Source of the DNA: SZUA-430 sp964483585
GTDB lineage: Bacteria; Pseudomonadota; Alphaproteobacteria; Micropepsales; Micropepsaceae
Reading direction: 5' to 3'
NCBI GenBank assembly: GCA_964483585.1
Contig: CAZABH010000064.1
Location: forward strand, 1 to 8,037
DNA: 8,037 nucleotides
Below, in pieces: positions 1 through 6,123 of this stretch (its first letter is position 1; each line of letters starts with the position of its first letter). The notes under the pieces are model-generated. The model saw only the letters and a program-made list of their open reading frames with translations. It did no database searches and was not told the origin of the DNA. The position numbers and the translations under genes are program-made.

Positions 1-99
1 TTTTTGCATCAGAATCCTTCGGCTTGTAATTTAGTGTCTTTAAAATCGATAATTTACAGATGCGTGTATTATAAAAAAATCTCAGTGCATAATACTCTT

Positions 100-1062
100 A
101 TGCATAGTATTTGCGACAACGTCTATTTCCAGAAAGTGGGTGAGCAGGCTGCCGACTTCCTCGTCCAACCAGTAAAAGATCTGCAACTGCGGAGGTATGT
201 TCATGTCTGCAACCCCTACCAGGTGCGAGGGGCTGGTGACAGGACGCAGGATGTAAGCTATGCCGCAATGCACCGCGCGCGAAGGGAAGGAGAGGCCGCC
301 GGCATGCGTCTGGAATTTCTTGCGGCGGTTTTTACCGCTGATAAAAGCAATGCATCGAAGTTTTTTGACCGCACTTTCCCGCTTAAGCGCTCTTCCAAAG
401 ATGTCAAGGTATTCGGGGTAGAACGACACTTGCCGCTTTTGTTTGATATCATTAGCGGTGGAGAAGATAGCGAAGCCGATTACATTGTATTTACAAATGT
501 CGATATTTGCCCGGTGCCCCATTTTTATCGCACCATTGATGCTATACTCTCGCGCGGCTATGACAGTCTGGTCATAAATCGCCGCATTATCCAAGGTTGG
601 CCGATCGATCCTAGCCTTGTCGAAATGATGGCAATCGAACACGGATTGCCCCATTATGGCTACGATTGTTTTGTTTTTAGGCGCCAAGCACTGGCCCATT
701 TCGTTCGCAATAGAGCTCTAGTGGGCGCCGTTGGTGTGATGCAAAGTATTATTTACAATATTGTTGCCAAATCGCAGCGGTTGCTTTTTCTAGGTGATGT
801 CCATCTTACATGGCATCTCGGGGACGACCACCCGTGGCAGGCGCAAGAACTGCAGGATTATGTTGAGCACAACTGGAGCGAGGCGATCACGACGCTTCAC
901 AAACTCGCTTCTGCAAATCCCAAGAGGTTCGCCAATTTCTGCCGTAACTTCCCTCATAGTCGAGTGGAGGTCCTAGAGGCCGATGGCGTGATCAGACTAC
1001 GCCGCAAGGCGGATTGCACTGGATTCCTGCCTGATCTCGAAGCGGTCAATCGCGGAGTGTGA
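100..1062 (+). CDS. Putative glycosyltransferase-like protein, family not recognised
   Basis: Predicted protein of 320 aa from ATG 100. The frame stays open to the left edge, so GTG 85, TTG 4 or a start outside the window is possible, and no clear Shine-Dalgarno sequence precedes any of them. Visible landmarks are a hydrophobic strand running into YIVFTNVDI (about 128-136), followed by PVPHFY (138-143). This resembles the metal/nucleotide-sugar-binding strand of GT-A glycosyltransferases, with NVD in place of the usual DxD. Further on are YGYDCFVFRR (186-195) and HLGDDHPW (239-246), which look like conserved active-site segments. There is no signal peptide or membrane segment, so the protein is probably cytoplasmic. 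Thirteen bases separate it from a sulfotransferase gene, and rmlD lies downstream, which supports a role in building or decorating a polysaccharide. The glycosyltransferase assignment is inference from motif shape and context. The base composition is AT-richer than the right half of the window. Confidence 0.5.
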   Translation: MHSICDNVYFQKVGEQAADFLVQPVKDLQLRRYVHVCNPYQVRGAGDRTQDVSYAAMHRARREGEAAGMRLEFLAAVFTADKSNASKFFDRTFPLKRSSKDVKVFGVERHLPLLFDIISGGEDSEADYIVFTNVDICPVPHFYRTIDAILSRGYDSLVINRRIIQGWPIDPSLVEMMAIEHGLPHYGYDCFVFRRQALAHFVRNRALVGAVGVMQSIIYNIVAKSQRLLFLGDVHLTWHLGDDHPWQAQELQDYVEHNWSEAITTLHKLASANPKRFANFCRNFPHSRVEVLEADGVIRLRRKADCTGFLPDLEAVNRGV

Positions 1063-1075
1063 GACTGGGGCGCGA

Positions 1076-1645
1076 ATGAAAATCTTTGGCATCGGATTCC
1101 ACAAAACAGGAACGAAAAGCTTGGCCAAGGCGTTAACGCTGCTCGACTACTCTGTGACTGGCCCAAACGGTGTCGGCGACACCGAGATTGAGTCCAATGT
1201 GTTAGACTACATGAATCGTCTTGTTCCGCGGTTTGACGCTTTTCAGGACAATCCGTGGCCGCTAATTTTCCGCCAACTTGATGAGCACTTTCCCAATAGC
1301 AAGTTCATTCTTACGATTCGCAATTCCTCTGATTGGATTCGTAGCGTAGTAAACCACTTTGGTTGCAAAGACACACCAATGCGTCAATGGATATACGGCG
1401 TTGGGCATCCGGAGGGTAACGAACAAATCTACTTGCGTAGATACCAACAGCACAACGAAGATGTTTTATCCTATTTTCGCACTCGCCCTACTGATCTTCT
1501 CGTTATGGACATCCCTAGTGGCGATGGCTGGGATAAGCTTTGCCCTTTCTTGAACCAAACAGTGCCATCGGCTCCTTTCCCGAATGCTAATTCGTCAATT
1601 GAACGAACTGCTAAAACTGAGTTTCTAGCAAGAAAAGTTTATTAG
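1076..1645 (+). CDS. Sulfotransferase family protein (Sulfotransfer_4-like)
   Basis: Protein of 189 aa. GIGFHKTGTKSL (5-16) matches the 5'-phosphosulfate-binding loop of PAPS-dependent sulfotransferases. FILTIRNSSDWIRSVVNHF (78-96) matches the 3'-phosphate-binding segment, with Arg82 and Ser90 in the expected places. DNPWPLIFRQL (58-68) and the C-terminal GWDKLCPFLNQTVPSAPFPN (151-170) are typical of the short bacterial sulfotransferase subfamily that lacks a signal peptide. Family knowledge: such enzymes transfer a sulfuryl group from PAPS to a hydroxyl or amine of a sugar or small molecule. The acceptor cannot be read from the sequence. The start at ATG 1076 follows a weak G-run (GGGG at 1067-1070), 13 nt after the preceding stop codon, so the two genes are probably co-transcribed. 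The length is slightly short but all core motifs are present, so the gene looks intact. Confidence 0.8.
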   Translation: MKIFGIGFHKTGTKSLAKALTLLDYSVTGPNGVGDTEIESNVLDYMNRLVPRFDAFQDNPWPLIFRQLDEHFPNSKFILTIRNSSDWIRSVVNHFGCKDTPMRQWIYGVGHPEGNEQIYLRRYQQHNEDVLSYFRTRPTDLLVMDIPSGDGWDKLCPFLNQTVPSAPFPNANSSIERTAKTEFLARKVY

Positions 1646-1675
1646 TATAAATCTAAATAAATTTAATATATTATT
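1646..1675 (+). promoter_or_regulatory. AT-only spacer between the two sulfotransferase genes, possible internal promoter
   Basis: Of the 30 bases between the stop of the first sulfotransferase gene and the ATG of the second, 29 are A or T. The stretch contains TATAAA (1646-1651) and TTAATATATTATT up to the start codon, and no Shine-Dalgarno sequence. It could be an internal promoter or an AT-rich translation-initiation region that works without Shine-Dalgarno pairing. No matching -35 box was identified, so a promoter is only a possibility. Confidence 0.25.
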
Positions 1676-2440
1676 ATGAATCAGTTTAACAAAATATATT
1701 TTGAATATCCGCCTGTTGTAGTCGGCGGCGTTGGCGGCAGCGGCACCCGCGTGGTAGCCAGAATGATAGAAGCGCTCGGATTTTTTATGGGCGATGACCT
1801 TAACCACGCGCATGATAATATGCGTTTAGCATGCCGCTTTAAAGAAATTCGGTCACGAATGTCAGGAGTGCCAGATGGTTCGGTAGAAATCGACGACATT
1901 CTTGAGGCTTTCGAGTGCGACATGCACGAGGGCTTTCTCGCTCAGGTTGAGAGGGGGTGGTCTGGCTGGGGGTGGAAGGTGCCCGCAATTTTTTTCATTC
2001 TACCGCAATTGGTTCGGTATTTCGGTCAAATTCGTTATATTCATGTTATTCGTCATGGTCTCGATATGGCATTCAGTTCCAATCAGAACCAAACTCGGAA
2101 CCTCGCTCGCCACTACGGCATAAACGCCGGCTTGCAACCCTTGCCGCAAGATTCACTGGCCTACTGGATTCGAGCTAATACACTCGCGCTTAAGACTTCT
2201 CTACGGCTTGAAATTCCGCTACTTGTGTTAAATTTCGATCGTCTCTGCGATGACCCGCATGCCGTCGTAGGCGAACTGCTTGGCTTCCTGCAAGCGCAAG
2301 ATCGAGAGAAGCTGAGACTGGCTGCTCTTGTGGATCCGCCAGCATCTATCGGCCGATATCTTAACGAAAACCTCTCTTTCGTTACTGAGGCTGACCGTCT
2401 CGCCCTTCGTTGCCTCGGCTTTGAGGTAAATTCACAATGA
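1676..2440 (+). CDS. Sulfotransferase family protein (second, distinct subfamily)
   Basis: Protein of 254 aa. GGVGGSGTRVVARMIEALGF (17-36) is a sulfotransferase P-loop-like 5'-phosphosulfate-binding loop of the GxGGSGTR type. RYIHVIRHGLDMAFSSNQ (120-137) is the 3'-phosphate-binding segment with Arg126 and Ser134/135. LNFDRLCDDP (185-194) corresponds to the 'YEDL..DP' segment common near the end of these enzymes. There is no signal peptide or membrane helix. It differs in loop sequence and length from the neighbouring 189-aa sulfotransferase, so it is not a tandem duplicate. Its stop overlaps the rmlD start by 4 nt (ATGA), a strong sign of translational coupling. The likely role is sulfation of a polysaccharide or glycan. 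The acceptor is unknown, and some proteins with this fold bind nucleotides for other purposes. ATG 1676 is chosen because it is the first in-frame start and leaves about 15 residues before the loop. Confidence 0.75.
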   Translation: MNQFNKIYFEYPPVVVGGVGGSGTRVVARMIEALGFFMGDDLNHAHDNMRLACRFKEIRSRMSGVPDGSVEIDDILEAFECDMHEGFLAQVERGWSGWGWKVPAIFFILPQLVRYFGQIRYIHVIRHGLDMAFSSNQNQTRNLARHYGINAGLQPLPQDSLAYWIRANTLALKTSLRLEIPLLVLNFDRLCDDPHAVVGELLGFLQAQDREKLRLAALVDPPASIGRYLNENLSFVTEADRLALRCLGFEVNSQ

Positions 2441-3333
2441 AAATCCTCCTTACAGGCTGTAATGGCCAAGTCGGTTTTGAACTCCAGCGCGCACTCGCCC
2501 CGCTGTGCAAAGTTATCGCCTTCGACCGTTCGCGATGCGACCTCGCTGATCCCGAGTCCTTGCGGGCCGCCATCCGCGCGGCTCGTCCCGATATCATCGT
2601 CAACCCCGCCGCCTACACTGCGGTGGACAAAGCCGAGAGCGACGAAGCCACCGCGCATGCGGTCAATGCCATCGCCCCTGGGATCATTGGCGAAGAGGCA
2701 GCAAAACTCGGCGCGCTCGTCATCCATTACTCCACAGACTATGTCTTCGACGGCGCAAAAGATGATCCGTATGTGGAGTTCAATCCCACCAATCCCCTGA
2801 GCGTTTATGGCCGCACGAAGTTGGAAGGCGAGCAGGCCTTGGCCGCCTCGGGCGCTCGTCATCTCATTTTCCGCACCAGTTGGGTCTTCGGCGCCCACGG
2901 GGCGAATTTTCTCAAAACAATTCTCCGGCTTGCCCGTGAGCGCGAGGAGTTGCGCATCGTTGCTGACCAGTTCGGCGCCCCCACCGGTGCCGCGCTCATC
3001 GCCGATGTGACTGCGCAGGTTCTTGGACAGTATGTGGGCAGCGAGCGAAAGGAGAATTTCCCCTCAGGGGTTTTTCATCTGGCTGCGGCGGGTCGCACAT
3101 CCTGGCACGGCTACGCGACGCATGTCGTGGAGACCGCATTGCGCCTCGGTATTGCCCTCAAGACATGCCCCGAAGCGATCCAACCGATTCCCGCTTCGGC
3201 CTATCCGGTGCCCGCCGCCCGCCCCGCGAATTCCTCGCTTTGCACGAAAAAGTTGGAAACCGATTTCGGACTCGTTCTGCCGGATTGGAGGGATGGGGTC
3301 GAGCGCGTCATCGAGCTTCTGGCGTTCAAATAA
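2437..3333 (+). CDS. rmlD: dTDP-4-dehydrorhamnose reductase RmlD
   Basis: Protein of 298 aa, full length for RmlD/RfbD. It catalyses the last step of dTDP-L-rhamnose synthesis, NAD(P)H-dependent reduction of dTDP-4-dehydro-L-rhamnose, in the cytoplasm. The extended SDR fold is visible. The N-terminal Rossmann glycine motif is TGCNGQVG (6-13), and NPAAYTAVDKAE (56-67) is the RmlD hallmark. STDYVFDG (99-106) precedes the catalytic YGRTK with Tyr124 and Lys128. Substrate-side segments are RTSWVFG (146-152), DQFGAPT (177-183) and RPANSSL (262-268). The ATG overlaps the preceding sulfotransferase stop, and GAGG (2423-2426) lies 10 nt upstream as a ribosome-binding site. rmlA, rmlB and rmlC are not in the window and would be expected to the left or elsewhere. 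Its GC content lies between the AT-richer upstream genes and the very GC-rich downstream genes. Confidence 0.95.
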   Translation: MKILLTGCNGQVGFELQRALAPLCKVIAFDRSRCDLADPESLRAAIRAARPDIIVNPAAYTAVDKAESDEATAHAVNAIAPGIIGEEAAKLGALVIHYSTDYVFDGAKDDPYVEFNPTNPLSVYGRTKLEGEQALAASGARHLIFRTSWVFGAHGANFLKTILRLAREREELRIVADQFGAPTGAALIADVTAQVLGQYVGSERKENFPSGVFHLAAAGRTSWHGYATHVVETALRLGIALKTCPEAIQPIPASAYPVPAARPANSSLCTKKLETDFGLVLPDWRDGVERVIELLAFK

Positions 3334-3340
3334 GCGCGCC

Positions 3341-3371
3341 TTGTAGCGGCGGGCTATGTCCCCCGGGGGGG
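3341..3371. repeat. Palindromic G/C element just after rmlD
   Basis: Eight bases after the rmlD stop is TTGTAGCGGCGGGCTATG, followed by five C and seven G (CCCCC at 3360-3364, GGGGGGG at 3365-3371). GCGGGC (3349-3354) can pair imperfectly with the following C-run, and the C5G7 block is itself a palindrome. It could act as a transcription terminator stem for the polysaccharide operon, but no T-tract follows. The GTAGCGGCGG...TATG pattern resembles intergenic palindromes I recall from some Verrucomicrobia-type genomes, where the second half mirrors the first. Here the second half appears degenerate or replaced. That recollection is not checked. Confidence 0.4.
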
Positions 3372-3390
3372 AAAGCCTCGGCGTGTGGCA

Positions 3391-3443
3391 GGGGGGCGCG
3401 GCGGGCCGGCGGGCGCCCCCGGCCCGGGGCCCCGCCGCCCCCC
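3391..3443. other. Extreme G/C hairpin in the 143-nt gene-free stretch between rmlD and the DUF1294 gene
   Basis: Bases 3334-3476 hold no convincing gene. Within them, GGGGGGCGCGGCGGGCC (3391-3407) is an imperfect reverse complement of GGGGCCCCGCCGCCCCCC (3426-3443) with an 18-nt loop, which could form a very stable hairpin. G-runs at 3365-3371, 3391-3396, 3402-3404 and 3411-3413 could in principle support a G-quadruplex with long loops. It may act as a terminator or attenuator. Equally, it may be a low-complexity spot where an assembly is unreliable. Confidence 0.4.
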
Positions 3444-3476
3444 GGCCCCGCCGGCCGGCGGAGCCAACAATCCGGC

Positions 3477-3761
3477 TTGCCCACCTCGCTCGTGCTGATC
3501 CTCGCCGCCTGGCACGCCGCCGCTTCGCTCGCGGGGCTCGTCGTCTATGCGGTGGACAAGCGGGCGGCCGTCCGGGGCGCCCGGCGCGTCCCGGAGGCTC
3601 GGCTGCACTCGCTGTCCCTGCTCGGCGGCTGGCCCGGGGCCCTGCTGGCGATGCGCCTCTTCAAGCACAAACGCCGCAAGGCGGCGTTCGTGCGGGTGTT
3701 CTGGTTGACGGTGCTGGTGCACCTGGCGGTGCTGGGCCTGCTGCTGCGTCTGCTCGCGTGA
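3477..3761 (+). CDS. DUF1294 family small membrane protein
   Basis: Protein of 94 aa if started at TTG 3477. The DUF1294 pattern is clear: a first membrane helix (about 4-25), then VYAVDKRAA (23-31), RRVPE (36-40), LLGGWPGALLAMRLF (48-62), HKRRKAAF (64-71), and a second helix (about 73-93). Two hydrophobic ends with a conserved, basic middle are normal for this family, and the function is unknown. Some members carry an N-terminal cold-shock domain, which is absent here. The frame stays open far upstream through rmlD in another frame, but that stretch is low-complexity shadow. TTG 3477 was chosen because GGAG lies at 3460-3463 and the family homology begins immediately after. GTG 3492 is the alternative. 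Its stop lies only 3 nt from the stop of the convergent nuoF, so the two transcripts must overlap at their 3' ends. Confidence 0.75.
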   Translation: MPTSLVLILAAWHAAASLAGLVVYAVDKRAAVRGARRVPEARLHSLSLLGGWPGALLAMRLFKHKRRKAAFVRVFWLTVLVHLAVLGLLLRLLA

Positions 3762-3764
3762 CGC

Positions 3765-5150
3765 TTACCGCGCCCCGACGCTCACGCTCACCGGCACATA
3801 GGTCCGCTTGACCCGCGCCTCGAACTCGTCGCGGTACTTGTTCATGATGGTGCGCGTCGCCCAGTTGTTGCCGTCGGCCAGGCCGCAGATGGTCGTGCCC
3901 GGCATCGAGCCCATGCTCGTGGCGATCTCCAGCGCCAGATCCAGATCCTTGGTCCGGGCGTCGCCCTCTTCGATGCGGCAGAGCAGCTGGTACAGCCAGC
4001 CCGATCCCTCGCGGCAGGGCGTGCACTGCCCGCAGGACTCGTGCTTGTAGAACCGCGCGATGTTCCGCGCCACGGCCACCATGTCGGTGTCCTCGTCGAA
4101 CACCGTCGGCCCGGCGGTGCCAAGGCCCAGCACGTTGTACTTGCGGCCGATGTCGAAGTCGAGCTCCGCGTCGTACTGGTCCGGCCCCAGGATGCCCATG
4201 GACACGCCGCCGGGGATGGCGCCCTTGAACTTCTTGCCGTTCCGCATGCCGCCGCAGTAGTCCTCGACGAGCTTGCGCAGCGGGATGCCCAGCTCGAGTT
4301 CGTAGCAGCCGGGCTTGTTCACGTGGCCCGAGACGCCCATCAACTTGGTGCCGAAGCTCGGCGGGCCGCCGATCGACGACTCCACGCCCTGCTCCATGAA
4401 CGCCTTGGCCCCCCGCTCGATGATGAACGGCAGGTGGCACAGCGTCTCGACATTGTTGATGATCGTCGGCCGACCGAACAGGCCCTTCACGGCCGGGAAC
4501 GGCGGCTTGATCCGCGGCCACCCGCGGTTGCCCTCGATGGCTTCGAGCAGCGCCGTCTCCTCGCCGCAGATGTACGCGCCCGCGCCGCGGTGCACATAGC
4601 AATCACCCACAAACGCATCGCCTGACGCGTTGGAGCCCTGGTTGTGGATCCCCTTGGGCCCGAAGATGCCGTGGGCGTAGGCCTCCTTGAGCGCCTCCTC
4701 CAGCACATGCGCCTGGTGGTGATACTCGCCGCGGATGAAGATGTACGCCCGGTCCAGGCGGCAGGCGTACATGCAGATCGCGATGCCCTCGAGCAGCAGG
4801 TGCGGATCGAAGTCCATCAGCAGCCGGTCCTTGAACGTGCCCGGCTCGGACTCGTCCGCGTTGATCGCCAGATACCGGTGCCCGCCGTCGGGCGCGGGCA
4901 GGAAGGTCCACTTCAGCCCGGTCGGGAAGCCCGCGCCGCCCCGCCCGCGCAGCACCGAGGCCTTGACCTCCTCGGTCACGTCCTTGGGCGCCATGGTGAC
5001 GGCCTTGCGCAGGCCGACATAGCCGCCGGTCTTGACGTACTCGTCGTACCCGACCACATGGCGGTCGCGGATGTTGCCGAACGGGGCGGTGGGGATGCGC
5101 TTGAGCAGGACGTGCTCGGTGAGGGTATTTTCCCAAGTCTTCTTCGGCAT
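3765..5150 (-). CDS. nuoF: NADH-quinone oxidoreductase subunit F (NuoF)
   Basis: Protein of 461 aa from ATG 5150, with GGAG (5157-5160) 6 nt upstream as the ribosome-binding site. An in-frame TTG at 5162 overlaps that site and is rejected. NuoF is the 51-kDa subunit of complex I: it binds NADH and FMN and passes electrons to the N3 4Fe-4S cluster. FMN/NADH motifs are GRGGAGFPTGLKW (69-81), NADESEPGTFKDR (97-109) and GAGAYICGEETALLEAIEG (189-207). The cluster ligands are ESCGQCTPCREG (Cys373, Cys376, Cys379) and TTICGLAD (Cys422), so all four cysteines are present and the enzyme looks functional. No nuoE lies upstream and no nuoG downstream. The gene is divergent from an AIM24-family gene and convergent with the DUF1294 gene. 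It might serve complex I encoded elsewhere or a soluble NADH-dependent dehydrogenase or hydrogenase. The sequence looks like ordinary NuoF. Confidence 0.94.
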   Translation of the reverse strand: MPKKTWENTLTEHVLLKRIPTAPFGNIRDRHVVGYDEYVKTGGYVGLRKAVTMAPKDVTEEVKASVLRGRGGAGFPTGLKWTFLPAPDGGHRYLAINADESEPGTFKDRLLMDFDPHLLLEGIAICMYACRLDRAYIFIRGEYHHQAHVLEEALKEAYAHGIFGPKGIHNQGSNASGDAFVGDCYVHRGAGAYICGEETALLEAIEGNRGWPRIKPPFPAVKGLFGRPTIINNVETLCHLPFIIERGAKAFMEQGVESSIGGPPSFGTKLMGVSGHVNKPGCYELELGIPLRKLVEDYCGGMRNGKKFKGAIPGGVSMGILGPDQYDAELDFDIGRKYNVLGLGTAGPTVFDEDTDMVAVARNIARFYKHESCGQCTPCREGSGWLYQLLCRIEEGDARTKDLDLALEIATSMGSMPGTTICGLADGNNWATRTIMNKYRDEFEARVKRTYVPVSVSVGAR

Positions 5151-5210
5151 CGCACACTCCAACCGGCCGGGCCGTCGTCTCCCGGGGCTTCGACTCCGCT
5201 CCGGAACCCG

Positions 5211-5216
5211 ATTCTA
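5211..5216 (-). promoter_or_regulatory. Possible -10 element for nuoF
   Basis: On the minus strand this reads TAGAAT, one mismatch from TATAAT, standing out in an otherwise very GC-rich divergent region (5151-5311). It would give a leader of roughly 50-55 nt before the nuoF ATG. No recognisable -35 box lies 16-18 nt further upstream, so support is weak. Confidence 0.3.
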
Positions 5217-5299
5217 GCGGGCTGCCGGCCCGCCCAGCCCGGCGAGCGTGCCCGGTCGGCCCAGGGAACCACCCCGCCAACAATCCCAACCACCCACCC

Positions 5300-5306
5300 G
5301 GAGGAG
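5300..5306 (+). promoter_or_regulatory. Strong ribosome-binding site of the AIM24-family gene
   Basis: GGAGGAG sits 5 nt before ATG 5312 and fixes that start codon. It is the best Shine-Dalgarno match in the window, in contrast to the weak or absent sites before the genes at 100, 1076 and 1676. Confidence 0.7.
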
Positions 5307-5311
5307 CCCCC

Positions 5312-6109
5312 ATGCCCAGCGACCAGATCGACTACCAGATCCTCGGCGACGACATCCAGGCCGTCGTCATCACCCTGGACCCCGGCGAGGCCTGCGTGGC
5401 CGAGGCCGGGGCCATGATGTACCTCGAGGACGGCATCGAGATGGGCACCAGCATGTCGATGTCCGCCCAGGGCAAGGGCCTGATGGGCAAGCTGTTCGAG
5501 GCCGGCAAGCGGGCCGTCACCGGCGAGTCGTTCTTCATCACCATGTTCGCCAACGAGGGCTCGCGCCGGTCCGACTGCGCCTTCGCCGCGCCGTTCCCCG
5601 GCTGCATCGTCCCCGTCGAGCTGGCCGACCACGGCGGCACCGTCATCTGCCAGAAGGACGCCTTCCTCTGCGGCGCCCGCGGCGTCGAGGTCTCCATCGC
5701 CTTCCAGCGCAAGCTCGGCGTCGGCCTCTTCGGCGGCGAGGGCTTCATCCTCCAGAAGATCACCGCGCCCAGCCGCGAAGGCCAGGTCTTCCTCCACGCC
5801 GGCGGCACCGTCGTCCAGCGCCAGCTCGCCCGCGGGGAAACCCTCCGCGTCGACACCGGCTGCCTCGTCGGCTTCGAGCCGAGCGTCAGCTACGACATCC
5901 AGTTCGTCAAGGGCATCAAGAACAAGCTCTTCGGCGGCGAGGGCCTCTTCTACGCCAAACTCACCGGCCCCGGCACCGTCTGGCTCCAGACCCTGCCCTT
6001 CAGCCGCCTGGCCGACCGCATCATCGCCTCGGCCCCGTCCTCCGGCGGAAGCAGCCAGGGCGAAGGCTCCGTCCTCGGCGGCGTCTTCCGCATGATCGAC
6101 GGGCAGTGA
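5312..6109 (+). CDS. AIM24 / TIGR00266 family protein
   Basis: Protein of 265 aa, the usual length for bacterial TIGR00266 proteins (Pfam AIM24). Family landmarks in order are IQAVVITLDPGEACVAEAGA (15-34), MMYLEDGIEM (35-44), GESFFITMFANEG (71-83), LFGGEGFILQKI (139-150), VFLHAGG (159-165) and ETLRVDTGCLVGFEPSVSYD (176-195). The last is followed by KNKLFGGEGLFYAKLTGPGT (203-222) and VWLQTLPFSRLADRI (223-237). The repeated LFGGEG segments (139-144 and 207-212) reflect the internal beta-roll duplication of the family. There is no signal peptide or membrane helix, and the glycine- and serine-rich tail (243-258) is probably flexible. The bacterial function is unknown. The yeast homologue Aim24 is a mitochondrial inner-membrane protein linked to MICOS integrity. 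The start is set by the strong upstream GGAGGAG. The gene converges on an RMD1-like gene across an inverted repeat. Confidence 0.92.
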   Translation: MPSDQIDYQILGDDIQAVVITLDPGEACVAEAGAMMYLEDGIEMGTSMSMSAQGKGLMGKLFEAGKRAVTGESFFITMFANEGSRRSDCAFAAPFPGCIVPVELADHGGTVICQKDAFLCGARGVEVSIAFQRKLGVGLFGGEGFILQKITAPSREGQVFLHAGGTVVQRQLARGETLRVDTGCLVGFEPSVSYDIQFVKGIKNKLFGGEGLFYAKLTGPGTVWLQTLPFSRLADRIIASAPSSGGSSQGEGSVLGGVFRMIDGQ

Positions 6110-6123
6110 TCGGAGAGCTCTTA

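Noticed and set aside
82..699. 205-codon minus-strand frame opposite the first gene
   Set aside because: No recognisable motif, and the plus-strand gene fits the operon and has glycosyltransferase-like motifs.
2161..2898. Minus-strand frame spanning the second sulfotransferase and rmlD
   Set aside because: Antisense to two genes with clear catalytic motifs.
3165..3476. Upstream extension of the DUF1294 frame into rmlD
   Set aside because: Overlaps rmlD in another frame and then runs through G/C low-complexity sequence; family homology begins at about 3480.
3661..4602. Long minus-strand frame overlapping nuoF
   Set aside because: Arginine- and glycine-rich shadow of nuoF in another frame; nuoF itself has every family motif.
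4644..5417. Long plus-strand frame opposite nuoF and into the AIM24 gene
   Set aside because: Low-complexity antisense shadow crossing two well-supported genes and their promoter region.
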